From positions 29,488,001-29,552,000 of the forward strand of contig JAYKKI010000015.1 of assembly GCA_039881145.1 (NCBI GenBank): a stretch of 64,000 nt of DNA, given 5' to 3'. Positions 22,911 to 34,221 of the stretch are shown here, one piece after another. Made by a program: the position numbers and the translations under genes. Position 1 is the stretch's first letter, and every line of letters starts with the position of its first letter. The notes under the pieces were generated by a model. It made no database searches, was not told where the DNA came from, and saw nothing but the letters and a program-made list of their open reading frames with translations. The DNA comes from Druceiella hillmani. Its lineage: Eukaryota; Arthropoda; Insecta; Lepidoptera; Hepialidae.

Positions 22911-25900
22911 AAATTACACACTTATTAGCTACTACCATTTTTGATATTTTACTATTCATTTATATTTGGCACATGCAAAATGAAACTTACCCTAAAAGAA
23001 TCTACATTTTATTGCAGTAATATAATTTATTGGTGGTTTGACATGTGATTTCATTGCAACTTATTTCTTTTTAGTTCCCTATATCACAGAAAGGAAAAAT
23101 GAAATCCTTACTATGATATTTGATTCACAGTTTTCTCCCTCTTACTGTTTTATAAGTATTGAACCTTTCGATATGAATTTATGAAGTTATATCTCATCTT
23201 TACACATACGAAACTCTTTCTGATTGAATGGTTAATGCCCTGTCTTTATCGCAAGTTCTAGAAAAGTGGAAGGTACGTTCGTTTTATGATGCAAGCAGAA
23301 TAATCTCCGAAAAGAGGATACATTGGGGGTACAAATTTAAGCAAAAATTAATTATTAGCAATTCCCCATTACGAAAATTGCGGACACAACATGCTTTACA
23401 ATTAATAGCTAGATTCCTTCAATAAACCCAATAGAACAGATTTTTCAACTCATCAAGGCAACCCCGCCCAGGTTTATTTGTACAGATTCCAGGCATATGC
23501 AATACATCTATACGGCAATAACAACTTGCAAGGTGTCATAAGTATGAGAAAATATGAGATAACTGTCACTATCATACTCGTCGTCATCTCTGATTACTGT
23601 CTCTCACAATATTTAATTTATGGAATGAACATTTGGTTAATATACCGACATGTTTCGAATGGTGGACAGCACTGTTGTAAGGACTAGGTACTTCCTTCCT
23701 TGTTACTTAAACGATACACATATACTTACTATAAACATAGCTTAAACGATACTATCGTGACCTGAAAATGAAATTATTAGAATGGAGTGGAGAGTTGTTT
23801 GTTTGCCATATCAACAGACAGTCTTAATCGTTGGGTCTAGAATTCTAAAATTTTGCACAGGACCTTCTTTTATGTCAAACATATCCACTGAGCAAAAAAA
23901 TTTTCGAAATTCCCACGGGAATGGGACAAATGGGATCCAAAGACTGATTAATAACATTGCGAGGCATTCAAATAATAATCTAGCTTTAATTTGAACTTTA
24001 AGAGATTTGATATTATATACCACGGGGAATTTTGTGTGAAGTACCTACGGGAAGGTGAAAAAGCTCTGAAAAGTTTATATCGTTTATAACGTGTGTCTAC
24101 TTTTAAAAACATTATTAAAACAAAATAAAAACTTTCTCATAAAAATAAGCACTTTATTATAAGACCTATAGATGGCATTACGTAAGGCTTCATCTGACTA
24201 ACAAGAAAGTATATAAAGGACAGGTGCCTCACCCGACATACGTTTTTTGGACCTGATTTTTTGCTTTTACGAATACATTGTTACTGCTTTCTTTTGGATC
24301 TATTTTTATTGTTTTTCATTGACAATTTTCAAAACGCAAAATCAGACGCTAAGTTGACCGGGGTTGACTTAAGAGAAATTAAATATTCCAAAACCAGTTT
24401 CGACACATTTGTGAACTTAATTAGTTATATTGAAAGGTCTTTAATGGTTAGATTGGTTTCATTTTATATTTCCGGATTTTAGATTTTGGTTAGAGGTTGT
24501 TTATCCCTTTTCTGTTTCAATATTTGAAGATGAGCATTCTTCCGGATGTTGACATTATCTTCGGCTCGTTCGACGACCTCAGGAATGCGATTGTGGGGTA
24601 TTCAGGTGCTCTGCTATTTACTGGTCTATCTTTATAATTTAGTGGCGCTTACCCTTGTTTATTGATTGACTCCTTATTTATACCTATTTGTATTTAAGAT
24701 TAGTAACTAACTTATTCAACGTTTTTGTCTGCATTATAAAGTTTTGAGTAAATGAATGAACAAATAAATATATCAAATTTGTTTGTATATATACATTATT
24801 CCATGTTTACCATATTTGATTGAGGAAGGAGTTAAAGAATTACTTACAACTGTAAATGTTTTTTTATAATTAAATTTAATGGGTCGGCCAATTTGAAATC
24901 AGGTATACTATGAGCATGTCTGCAGAACATAGAATAAAAAGAACAAAATTGGGGTCTTGCTTTATATTGTTGATATAAAATTTCGCGTAAATAACGACCA
25001 GAAATCTCAAAATATTTCCGAATGTGCGAACCCTCTTACTCATGGATAAATGATACAATAACTATATATCACGTTATTATAATACAGTCCTTTTTAAATT
25101 TAAACGAATGGTTTTACCCTTGGCTCACGAGACATGTTCAACTTGACCTGCTTTTATTTGTTGATGTCAAATAAGAGGTGTAATCGTTTCAAATTAAATT
25201 TTAACTTAGGTATCGCTTATATTTATAAAAGAAACAACGGTCGTAAAATTATCCCTATTATGTGTTTACCCTGTTGTACATATTTCTGTGAAATAATGTA
25301 GGACCCAAAATTAAATTGCAATATCGAATGTTTTTGAATTTCAATTTCATTTTGCGTCTTATCTTAATTATTGGCAGTGATCGTTTTTCGACGCTTATAT
25401 TAGCTTCGTAAATTCCATACCACGCTTTTTTACATTTAAGTTAGTTTTTTCGTTAATCACTTTATTTTTATTTTAAGCTTATCCAAAAAACTAAGTTATA
25501 CCGGGTCGTGAGACATCCTTTTGCTTGTGAGTAATATCTTTATATTTAAAGCGTTTTTTTCATATTGCTAAAAGAAATTGCTAAAAAAAGCGTAGTTTTT
25601 AAACTATGATTTAATTTATATTACTTATGGTTTTAATTAATTTTGGATCTGATATTCCGAAATTCTCTTCCTCAACTTTATAATCATCGTTTTACTCTTA
25701 TTAATCGTAGCGTGTTGATTCTTAGTTTATAAATTTTTCAAAATATATGCTTTCTAATATAAGTTCCAATGTTCCAGAGATTAGCGCAAACAAATAAGCA
25801 AAATAAACAAACTTTTCCTCTTTATATGTTAGTACAGGGTTATTTATTTTCTTATTTATAATTAGGAAAAGGTGGCACTTTTTCGAAAGTTTATAGGAAA

Positions 25901-25920
25901 AAATACACCGTAGGGATGAC
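22911..25920. other. AT-rich; interspersed repeat at about 23820-24060
   Basis: Positions 23820-24060 contain GAATTCTAAAATTTTGCACAGG and AAATTCCCACGGGAATGGGA-type sequence, resembling 40570-40900 (TTCTCCCCGGGAATG with a preceding GACTGTCTGACTGAC). I regard these as two old copies of one insect-style repeat. No gene is recognised in the remaining sequence. Confidence 0.45.
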
Positions 25921-25962
25921 TAACAAAATTATTAAGTATATCATTACTTAATAATTTTGTTA
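25921..25962. repeat. Perfect hairpin, 18-bp arms
   Basis: TAACAAAATTATTAAGTA and its exact complement flank the 6-base loop TATCAT. Confidence 0.93.
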
Positions 25963-28639
25963 CTTAACAACTTTAATAAATCGGTTTTTAACAAATTAAT
26001 TGGAAAGTTTTAGCTTGTCACTGCAGCAATGTTAGAGCTATACTCGAATAGTGAATGTTCAGTAGTTAGTAATGAGTAAGTGAATGTTTGTACGGTAATA
26101 GATGATATTTAATTATTTTGCGTTCTATAATCCCAAAACAAACTCTTAAGACTAACAACTGGATTATTAGAAGAAACTTGGTGTGTATAAAACAATTAGA
26201 AAGCAAAAAGAAAGAAAACTCCACGCTGGTAAATAAATACAAGAGTATATTTAATATAAGGCTGTTTTTTTCCATTTGCCCATGTTCGTTGGAGACATCA
26301 TTTTCTAAACAGCAGAATAAGACTTTTTTTAAAATATATATATGGCGATGGTGATTTATATGGTATAGATTGCAAACGGAAATATGAAATATATTCAGTA
26401 CATTCAACCAACCATTGACTTTAGCTTAAACTTGTTAAACAATCAAAAACTTCAGTATGTCGTTGACAGAACATAATAAAAGGGCAAAATTAAAAATCAG
26501 GTTTTTCGTTAACGTTCCTTGTTTCTTTGGGTTCGACTATAAAGACGAAAATATCTAAAGTAATTAATGGCTTCAATTTAGCGTATAAGAGCTTTAAAAT
26601 ATAAGCCATAATTTCTAAACCAGTTTCACACTTAAAGGGTTAAGTCTTAGGGTCGCACAGATTTGTAGTGGTTGTAAGTCGACATCAATCGTCTCTGAAT
26701 GGAAAAAGAAGGTCCGCGGCGGACCTTATTAGGCGATAGTGTCAATCGATATGGCTGAAGGAGTAGATGCTTACTTATTTTTTGATTTGTAAAATAAAAC
26801 ATTCTTTTTCAATAAAATTGAATTTATCCACTAGTTAACCATTTTTCATTTAACCTTCTCCGTTATGGACTGAAGCAAAACTTTGTAGATAATATTTGAT
26901 CTTCGTGTAAATGAAGAGAAAAATATTTTGTTGCGAGTTACGATTTTATAGAAGTTAATAAATTCACAGCATCTTTTGGGAACCTTTTTCATTTTTTTTA
27001 AAATAGCTTATTTTTGTATAAACGGAAAAATTATATCCCCGTAATAACATAAATGTTTCCTTGTATTATATTGACAATATTAATATGTAAATGTTTTGTA
27101 AATATTTGAACATGGATATTAATTAGTTTCAGTTGGGCTATCTTTCGCCATTCGCACCTTTGCAATATATTGGACAAAGGTGGTCGAAACTTTTTCGGTA
27201 ATATTTTTATTGTATAAAATGCTTAAGTTTCTTAAAATCAGCCATTACAATTGATACAAAATTTCATTGTAACACGCGTAGTTGAATTAGAAGTCAAACA
27301 TTTTCTTGGGTAGGTAAAAATATTTGTTATATTTTTTATCATTTTAGAATCATATCATTTTTTTATCATTAACAATAAATTTTCTTTAACTAACTTTACA
27401 TATAATATACAACTTTTAAAGCTATAGAGTAATTGTTTTATAAAAAAATCTGTTGATCTCTATCATAACGCTATTTCCCACCATAGTGGAGTGCATTCAA
27501 AATATGTTCTGACAAGGTTATTTCGCTACTTTTTCAAATACATAATTCTTTATCTTTGTTTATTATTAAACACTTGTTTTAGACTTCTACCATTGTTCTC
27601 TTTTTACAATTATTTCCTTTTTAGTCATATATAATTTAAATGTTCTCTTACCTGATGGTTTTGCGAAAATTGTTTCGTAAATCACTCTGTATTAATTTAT
27701 TCTAAGTGATCTTTTCAATTTTATTAGGAATTTTTAGTTTTTTTATATAAGCTCCTTCAAGATTTTATTACTACCACATTTATTTTCATTCAGCCTTTAC
27801 TTTAAGATGAATATCTGTAGATAGTTAGTCCCATCCGAAGGGCGGTATAAATATTATATTTGTGTCTTCCTTAATACTTTGTAAATTTTTTTGATTTTAG
27901 CACCATAAAATATTTATAATTGTACCATCAAAGATTCCAGGAATTATTCCGTATGCACCTTTGCTCACTTTAACTCGTTTATTAAATGAACGGGGTCATT
28001 ATAATTATTAGTTTCATTTTAATTGCATGATGTTACGCTTTGTTTACTTTCACTTTGAAATTTCGTCATCCCTTTATTCATTATAGTGATTCGTGGCATA
28101 AACACTAATCTTCTATTAGCTCATTCAAACCTTGTCACATATTCATTTATTTTTCTGCATACTAAGAGAGCTATGTAGAAATACATAAGCAGGATATTCA
28201 TTCTTTGGTCATTCATTATATCATTCAATTAAATAATATTTTATTTTATATCGTTTTGTAGATTCGCATGGTACTTTATCGCTTCACGGGAGCTTCTTTT
28301 TTACGGCCGATTACATGAAGAAGAAGAAGAACCCTCTCCGATGTCACTGGAACATGTAGTGTGTGATAAGATCCTCAAATATGATTAATCAGTTAAATAA
28401 GTTAACAAAAGTAGTGATATATATAAATATATATATAGAGATACGTAAACTACGCGGACACAATTTTTTTTAAACACTTAATCAAGTAGGCCTATTAAAG
28501 TCTTTACATTAAGTATTTATGTATATTATATATATATATTTTACATTAAGTAACGAAAATTTAAAGAATTTTGTTTTCTTAGCGTTTAAAGACAAGTGAT
28601 TGACAGAGAATTATTTATATACATTATGTAGATTTTCAT
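25963..28639. other. AT-rich stretch, no gene recognised
   Basis: A small GC-rich hairpin, AAGGTCCG-CGG-CGGACCTT, lies at about 26709-26727. Both strands are open at 26066-26407 through low-complexity AT-rich codons without recognisable motifs. A (GAA)n run lies at 28318-28331. Confidence 0.5.
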
Positions 28640-29620
28640 TAATTTATGTTAGGTCTCCCTCTTTCCAATCCATTTTGAAAATCAAGGACGTGTCATCGGC
28701 AAGAAGAAAAATATCACACATATCTCTTATCATGAAGGGTAAGTCATTAATATAGATAAGGAACAAGTATGAATCCAAATCCATAAGGTATTCTTGATAG
28801 CATAATAGATTGTTTGGAATTAGTACCATTAATTTCAACATGTATTTCAACATCCATTTTATAGCATCGTGCGAATTCTCCCAATCTCTATAGATAGTCT
28901 TAATGAGATGAAATCCAGCACCTTACGTGGATATTCCTCTGGTGAAATCAAACTGTATCGTGTAAAATTCCATGTTTATAAAAATGAAAAAGAAGATATT
29001 TAATATAAGTTATTCAAAAATTTACTCCGAGCAGGCAACACTGAGATTCGTCGGTAATTTCTGAGGCGCTCATCTTTCTTAAAAATAGGAACAATTTTAC
29101 TGTGTTTCATCAAATCGAGAAATTTACCTTTGTCGATGAATATATCGACGGATCAATGTTTAGGATAACAGACCCAGTGGTTACAATTGACAGCCCCCAC
29201 AAGTCTTGAGATTTTTTTACATTTAGTGATTTAATCGTTTTTATATTTTCTCTATATGTGTCATATGATTGAAATTAAAGGTAGATACTTTTTGTTTAAT
29301 ATTTTGTCTCAAGAGTCTATCAGTAATAAGGAGATTAGAAGCAAGACCTCTTCTAGTTGGAATAGGAATGTTCGAGAAAAAGTTTTCGAATTTAGTGACT
29401 ACCAATTTTTGATCTGAAGCTTTCACGTCATTTATTTTTATTGTCAAAGTTTTGTCAATATTTTTTAACGGGCTAATTTCAGAATGGATCATTTCCCATG
29501 TAATTTTAGTTTTATTATTAAACAATTTAATTTTATTACTTACGTATAAAGATTTTGTTTGTAAACTACGTATTTAAATGTCTTTGAATATTTTTAACAT
29601 AATTATGGAAGGTTTTGTCA
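28640..29620 (-). pseudogene. LINE reverse transcriptase fragment (CR1/Jockey-like)
   Basis: Non-LTR retrotransposons copy themselves with an endonuclease/reverse transcriptase. In order on the minus strand: a linker with NKTKITWEMIHSE and FENFFSNI (about 29370-29520), as found between endonuclease and RT; MKHSKIVPIFKKDERLRNYR (about 29050-29120), matching the MKHSKVVPIFKKGD...NYRPIS block; FLIYINDLP; and LADDTSLIF, with the catalytic box at 28692-28703. The usual first residue of that box is F or Y, here L. The PQGS-type loop before it has decayed (YLMDLDS). Stops and frameshifts separate the blocks, so it is dead. Thumb and 3' end are missing. Confidence 0.85.
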
Positions 29621-29704
29621 CTAGTAAATTAGAGTTTATCATAGAGATTATACAAAACGTTCTACTTATTTGTATTCTTTTCATTGCCCAGATATTATTA
29701 CATT

Positions 29705-29877
29705 TACACATGTGATTATTAAAGACGCAAAGCGCTCCGTATTATATTTATACAATGCAACTAATTTACTTGTAGCCTTAATGTGCTCTTCCATGTCTTT
29801 TTGAGTGATGTCATATTTTTTAGATAGATCATCTATATAATTTTCTTAACTTAATATCTCCGACTATAATCTCGGAG
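29705..29877 (-). pseudogene. Coiled-coil pseudogene, 3' piece
   Basis: An open minus frame contains DDLSKKYDITQKDMEEHIK and ATSKLVALYKYNTERFASLI, with charged heptad-like spacing. It ends on the right at the target duplication of the Penelope-like insertion; the same orientation and style resume at 30840-31499. It is followed on the minus strand within 100 bases by the LINE linker. It is likely part of one older element, possibly LINE ORF1; no endonuclease lies between, so internal deletion or separate fragments must be assumed. Confidence 0.45.
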
Positions 29878-29976
29878 AATTATCCTTATTGACAATTAAA
29901 TGAAACTACGTGATGTAGTATTATTTCTACTTTCTTTAATTTCTTTTCCATGACGTAGGTTTCGTTGTATTGTTAA

Positions 29977-30197
29977 AATAATAAACCAGACACATCTCAC
30001 TTTGCTAAACATCTCATTGAAAATAACCATCACCCCATACTGATAATGCCCCCTATATATTACAAATAAATACAAAAGGTATTAAACTTAATATCCTATA
30101 AACATTAGAAATAAACAGACGTAAAAAAGACACTAAGGTTAATTTATTAAATGAACAACTAAATATAATATCGTCACCCATACTTAATATCTTCTAG
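29977..30197 (+). pseudogene. Penelope-like C-terminal (GIY-YIG end) remnant
   Basis: Penelope-like elements encode a reverse transcriptase followed by a GIY-YIG endonuclease. Here SHFAKHLIENNHHP matches the conserved FA-HL-E--H segment late in that endonuclease region. After a frameshift near 30080, LEINRRKKDTKVNLLNEQLN matches the C-terminal LE...LNEQ segment. A stop codon ends the frame at 30195-30197. The reverse transcriptase and the GIY/YIG motifs themselves are absent. Two in-frame stops precede the shift, so the protein is not functional. Confidence 0.75.
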
Positions 30198-30682
30198 ATA
30201 TAATATAATTAGACAACATTGATACTACAGTACTCTTGAAATTGTTTCAGCCTAAGTACACATATAAATATAAATATAAGTATATATAAAAAAAAACAAA
30301 ATTAAAAGAAATAAATAAAAAAATATATGCATAAACAAAACCGGAGATATGTAGAATTAGTGGTATTACCTTGTCCTTACTTTTAAATACCTTGCTTTCG
30401 TATAAATATATTACCGATAATAACTTCCATTTAATTTTATTACATACACAGGAATATTTGCATTGTACCACCTCACATAATAACAACAATTGAATTTATT
30501 ACCCTCACTAAAATACTGGTATATCGTATAACTCTCGGAAATATAATAAAACCTACACCGCGCCCCTGCAATAAACTCACTAACATAAGCAGTGGAAAAA
30601 CCCCCACAAACCCGGCTTCCGCTATTGTGTTTGAAACATAAATGCCGTTGAATGTTCCGAAGAGTTAATCTTTGCTAATATC

Positions 30683-30723
30683 CCACCTGAAGATGTTGTA
30701 ATACAACAAAACCTAGGTCGTGG
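30683..30723 (+). ncRNA. Hammerhead-ribozyme-like core in the Penelope-like 3' end
   Basis: CCAC (30683-30686) pairs with GTGG (30720-30723) as stem I. CTGAAGA (30687-30693) is the CUGANGA box. TGTTGT/ACAACA forms a perfect stem II with an AAT loop. ACC-TA-GGT forms stem III before C30719, the expected cleavage base. Two defects: the GAAA box reads AAAA, losing the conserved G, and an extra T precedes stem II if that G position is kept out of the stem. This copy is probably inactive; the 16.3 kb copy keeps GAAA. Confidence 0.55.
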
Positions 30724-30839
30724 TAAAGAAATTAAAGAAAGTAGAAATAATACTCCATCACGTAGTTTCATTTAATTGTCAATAATGAATTTCTACAAAA
30801 TTAACGCCAAATATATTCAAATTATCCTTATATAATTTC

Positions 30840-31499
30840 CTATTTTTATTTATTTTTGATTCCCATGTTATTAATTTCCTCTAATGTTACCATTAGTTCT
30901 TTTCTTAAGTGAACATTCATATGAAAACACTTGTTTCTTAATTGACTTTTGAGTCTTTATAATATATTTATTTATTATTAATATATATTATTAATCTATT
31001 TATTTATTTTTGTCAACTAACTTTTTTGTGAATGCTAAAGTTGTCTGTCTGATCCGTGTCCTGATATTACACAGGAATTTTCACTTGTTAGGTCTGTAGT
31101 ATGAATGGACTTAGCAGAAAAACTCTGGATTACAAGCTCACAATTCTTCTTATAGACTATCTGAATGGGCTAAACTTTGAGATAGTATTTGAAGCTTCAT
31201 GTAAATTTGCTTCAAACTCAGATATTTTTTTGAGGGCCTGTTCTCATTTTAATGACTAAATGATTCATCAATTTTATGCAGCTGATTAAGCTGCTCCTAT
31301 ACATCCCACAATCGTGAATGAATCAGTGCTAGTTCGTTCTTAAGTCAAGTGCTTTTGTCCACATCACTTTTAACTTTTCCCTCACTATCTTATTTTTCCT
31401 GCACAAGTTGTTTACACAAATCTTTTGATTCCTTAAGCTCTTTTAATGTGATTTTGAACCTGTATTCCACCTCAAAACTGCTGTTTTACGTGTTGTCAT
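30840..31499 (-). pseudogene. Coiled-coil pseudogene, 5' piece (candidate LINE ORF1)
   Basis: On the minus strand a possible start ATG lies at 31497-31499. Downstream, in frames that shift several times, come KELKESKDLCKQLVQEK, KSDVDKS, LKNELALIHSRLWDV, EQLNQLHKIDESF and KISEFEANLHEASNTISK, a strongly heptad-like, charged sequence down to about 31150. A Ser/Thr-rich stretch (TTDLTSENS) follows. Such proteins occur as ORF1 of some insect LINEs, and an RT fragment lies downstream on the same strand, so ORF1 is my best guess. At least four stops or shifts make it a pseudogene. A host coiled-coil gene cannot be excluded. Confidence 0.5.
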
Positions 31500-31639
31500 A
31501 ATGACTGGAGAGAGTGATAAGCATCAAAGCAATGAACTAATCAGAAGTTGTGAAAGGAAATTTTCAAGTTTCAAACAAGTAGGTTTAAAGAAACCGGTGA
31601 TCTACCGTATTATATACAAACAATAGAAGCTAAAGGAAA

Positions 31640-31880
31640 AAAGATCCAGGTCAGGTTCACTTGTTTAGGAGGCGGAACGCGAACCCATATCGTCGCGTTT
31701 TCATGCAGCGCGTCGTTACGGCATTATGCACTATGACAGCTGCACTATGACAGATGCTGCGTGAGCGGTAAAAGATGCGGTCGGTATAGGCGCGATGTCT
31801 GTTGTTTGCTGTAGAGTCGCTTGTTTACAAATAGTCCTTTGTTCGTTCATTGGGGTCACTTGATTACCGGTTGAGTTTCG
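31640..31880. other. GC-richer segment upstream of the coiled-coil pseudogene
   Basis: CpG-containing sequence (GGCGGAACGCGAACCC, GCAGCGCGTCGTTACGG) with a short direct repeat GCACTATGACAG(C/A)TGC. Relative to the minus-strand pseudogene it lies where a LINE 5' untranslated/promoter region would be. No frame is convincing. Confidence 0.3.
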
Positions 31881-32429
31881 TGTCACCTACTTTTTCATTC
31901 ATTAACACAAATTAATCTTAGACTTTGAGTGACATTTTATTAATATCATTTGGGTTTCAGTGTCTTAATAAGAAGTGTCTTTTGGTATTCTTGTACTAAT
32001 TGACTTTATATGATAAACAAAGACAATTTAGAATATTTAATATGTTAATTTAGGTATTTCCAGTACCGTTTTTATTTATTTAGCCACAAATCACTTCCAA
32101 TATGTGCATGCTTGTCGAATGCGTTATGTTAAACTTCATTCAAAAAGTAAAGCGGTTGTCTGAGTATACGGTAGCGTGAAATTAAGTTCAGAGATGCATA
32201 TGGCACTCTTTATCCAAAGTGTTTCACAGCTGTTTTATAGCCATATAAGAAGAAAGCACATTTTTTCTTGTTTTTGACAAACATTTTTTATCCTTCATCA
32301 GTCAATTTATATAAAATACTTGAAATAAGGTAAAATTTAAATTATATATTCATAGGTCGCATTGTTATGGTTATTATAATAATACATAATATCAATTCCA
32401 AACCATTCTTTAATTTTATATTACATACA

Positions 32430-32610
32430 ACATAATGACAGTGATGGATCTATTTGTGGATTTTACCGTCAAATTAAGTCCAATATTTAGACAGCGTACT
32501 GACGACGCTGGGTTGTGCGCCGTAGGGCAACAGACCATCATTAAGGGTCGCTGGCCCGACTCAGACAAAGTCATTGAACTGATGTGTTGGAAAATATTTA
32601 TTTTGGCAAT
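32430..32610. other. GC-richer segment open on both strands, unidentified
   Basis: Both strands are open for about 60 codons across CAGACCATCATTAAGGG and CGCTGGCCCGACTCAG. The plus frame reads GQQTIIKGRWPDSDKVIEL; the minus frame reads SGQRPLMMVCCPTAHNP. I recognise neither. Composition unlike the neighbourhood suggests a mobile-element or exon fragment. Confidence 0.25.
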
Positions 32611-34131
32611 AAACTTCATATAGCATTAAATTGTCGTAATATATGAGAATATAAGTTTATTAGAAAAGTTAACAGATAAACTGTCCAACAAATCTTCGTT
32701 AAGTTGTTTTTATAACAATATAGTCGTTAGTGTTGTTCATATTATCAGTGTATATCGGATAGTTTCACTTATTCTAAATTATCAGGAGTGTATTAAGTAA
32801 ATTATTATTTGAAAGTTGGCGGAATGGAAATTGGGGTTTTAAAGTTTAAACTTTTATTTTATTAAATCCTTGTAACAATGACCACAGCCAATAAATATAA
32901 TGTTTTCTGTTGGAATTTAGTGGAGAAAAAGGAGGTTCAGCTCAAAAAACATAGATATAGAGAAGAAATAATATTTGAGTCTGATTTTTAACAAAAACTT
33001 TCTAGAAAATGAAAAATTAAGTATTTATGTAGTTATTCAACCACTCAAAGTAACTTTCTTACGAGAGTAACTTTCTATATCTAAAATAGTGAACTTTGTG
33101 CCAATATAAAAAAAAATAGTGAACTTTGTGTTATAATAGATTGATAAAACAATGAGAGGGAAGGGAGCACCAGTCACATGTTTAATCGCGATCATGCTCT
33201 TATGTCATTGAATATATGTAATCCGAAGGAATATCCAAGAAACTTTCATATGATACCAACAACATGAACCCAACATCGTATCTTTATGATGCCAATTCCC
33301 TTAAGTTAAAAATTTACCTATTTAATAAAAATCTTCCGTTAGCTATTGTATTAAACTCGTTATAGGCATTATGAAAAAAATTGTTTCTGGTATTTCTAAT
33401 GTCAAACCCGTAACTGCTAATTTTCCATTAGAATAAACAAAATGACATATTATTAATATACCCGAAATAACATGCTAACACAGGTTACTTTTAGATTAAT
33501 TTCAATGTTAATATTTTTGTCAAATATTTTTAGTATATTATTTGTTCATAATAATTTTAAAATTCAATTACTTTTTAAAAATTATGATTTTTTTTTACTT
33601 TATTTAACCTGGTTTTTATTTTAGTTACTATACCTAAACTGTCTTACTTAAAATCGTAAGCGATTATAATACACACACAGTAGTTGTATTTTTTGACTTC
33701 ATAATAATCAAACGTGTTAACAATACTGTTCCAAGTATATCGACTGATGTACTTATATTAATCAATCCTAATAGGTCTCAAACTATTAATCAGAATTGGC
33801 AACCATATGCAAATGGCGTCGATTGTTCTTTTTAAAGCAAATATCCAAATCAAACCAAAACAAAACCAAAGTAGTTAAATGACACTTTAAAATTTGTGTA
33901 TTCGCCATATGGTAGTTGTCATTATAAAAAAGTTGATAGTATTTGTTACTGTCCCGCTTGCGACTCTACCGGATGGAGATAAGTGACCCGTCCAGTCTTT
34001 ATAATCTCTATCTCACGTATAATACATAAGGTGTTATTAGAAGTTTATTATATCTTATTCTTCCTAATTAGCAATTAGGTTATCAATAACCGTTGAGCTA
34101 TATCGAACTACACCTGAAAAATATCATATGT
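32611..34131. other. AT-rich stretch, no gene recognised
   Basis: Only short direct repeats are visible, such as AATAGTGAACTTTGTG at about 33085 and 33116, and AGTAACTTTCT at about 33048 and 33067. Confidence 0.5.
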
Positions 34132-34221
34132 AATATTCGCATAATTACATTCTTATAATATTTAATTTTATAATATTACCATATTATATATAATATGGTA
34201 ATATTCGCATACTTACATTCT
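34132..34221. repeat. Tandem duplication flanking a perfect 34-bp palindrome
   Basis: GTAATATTCGCATAATTACA at about 34132 recurs as GTAATATTCGCATACTTACA at about 34198. At 34172-34205 AATATTACCATATTATA is followed directly by its exact complement. The right repeat begins inside the palindrome's right arm. Confidence 0.9.

Larger units (their letters stand above)
29878..30831 (+). mobile_element. Penelope-like element, partial, with 12-bp TSD
   Basis: Identical 12-base target duplications AATTATCCTTAT lie at 29878-29889 and 30820-30831. The element between them starts with an inverted copy (29890-29975) of its own 3' region. It then carries the end of the coding region (29977-30197), an AT-rich stretch, a hammerhead-like core, the right arm (about 30706-30780) and the tail ending CAAATATATTCA. 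The left end (GACAATTAAATGAAAC) and right end agree with the two non-coding copies at 16.2 and 59.4 kb. It interrupts the minus-strand coiled-coil pseudogene and is therefore younger than it. Confidence 0.9.

Noticed and set aside
26066..26407. 113-codon minus frame with an open plus frame opposite
   Set aside because: Low-complexity AT-rich codons, no motif, open on both strands; typical of chance frames here.
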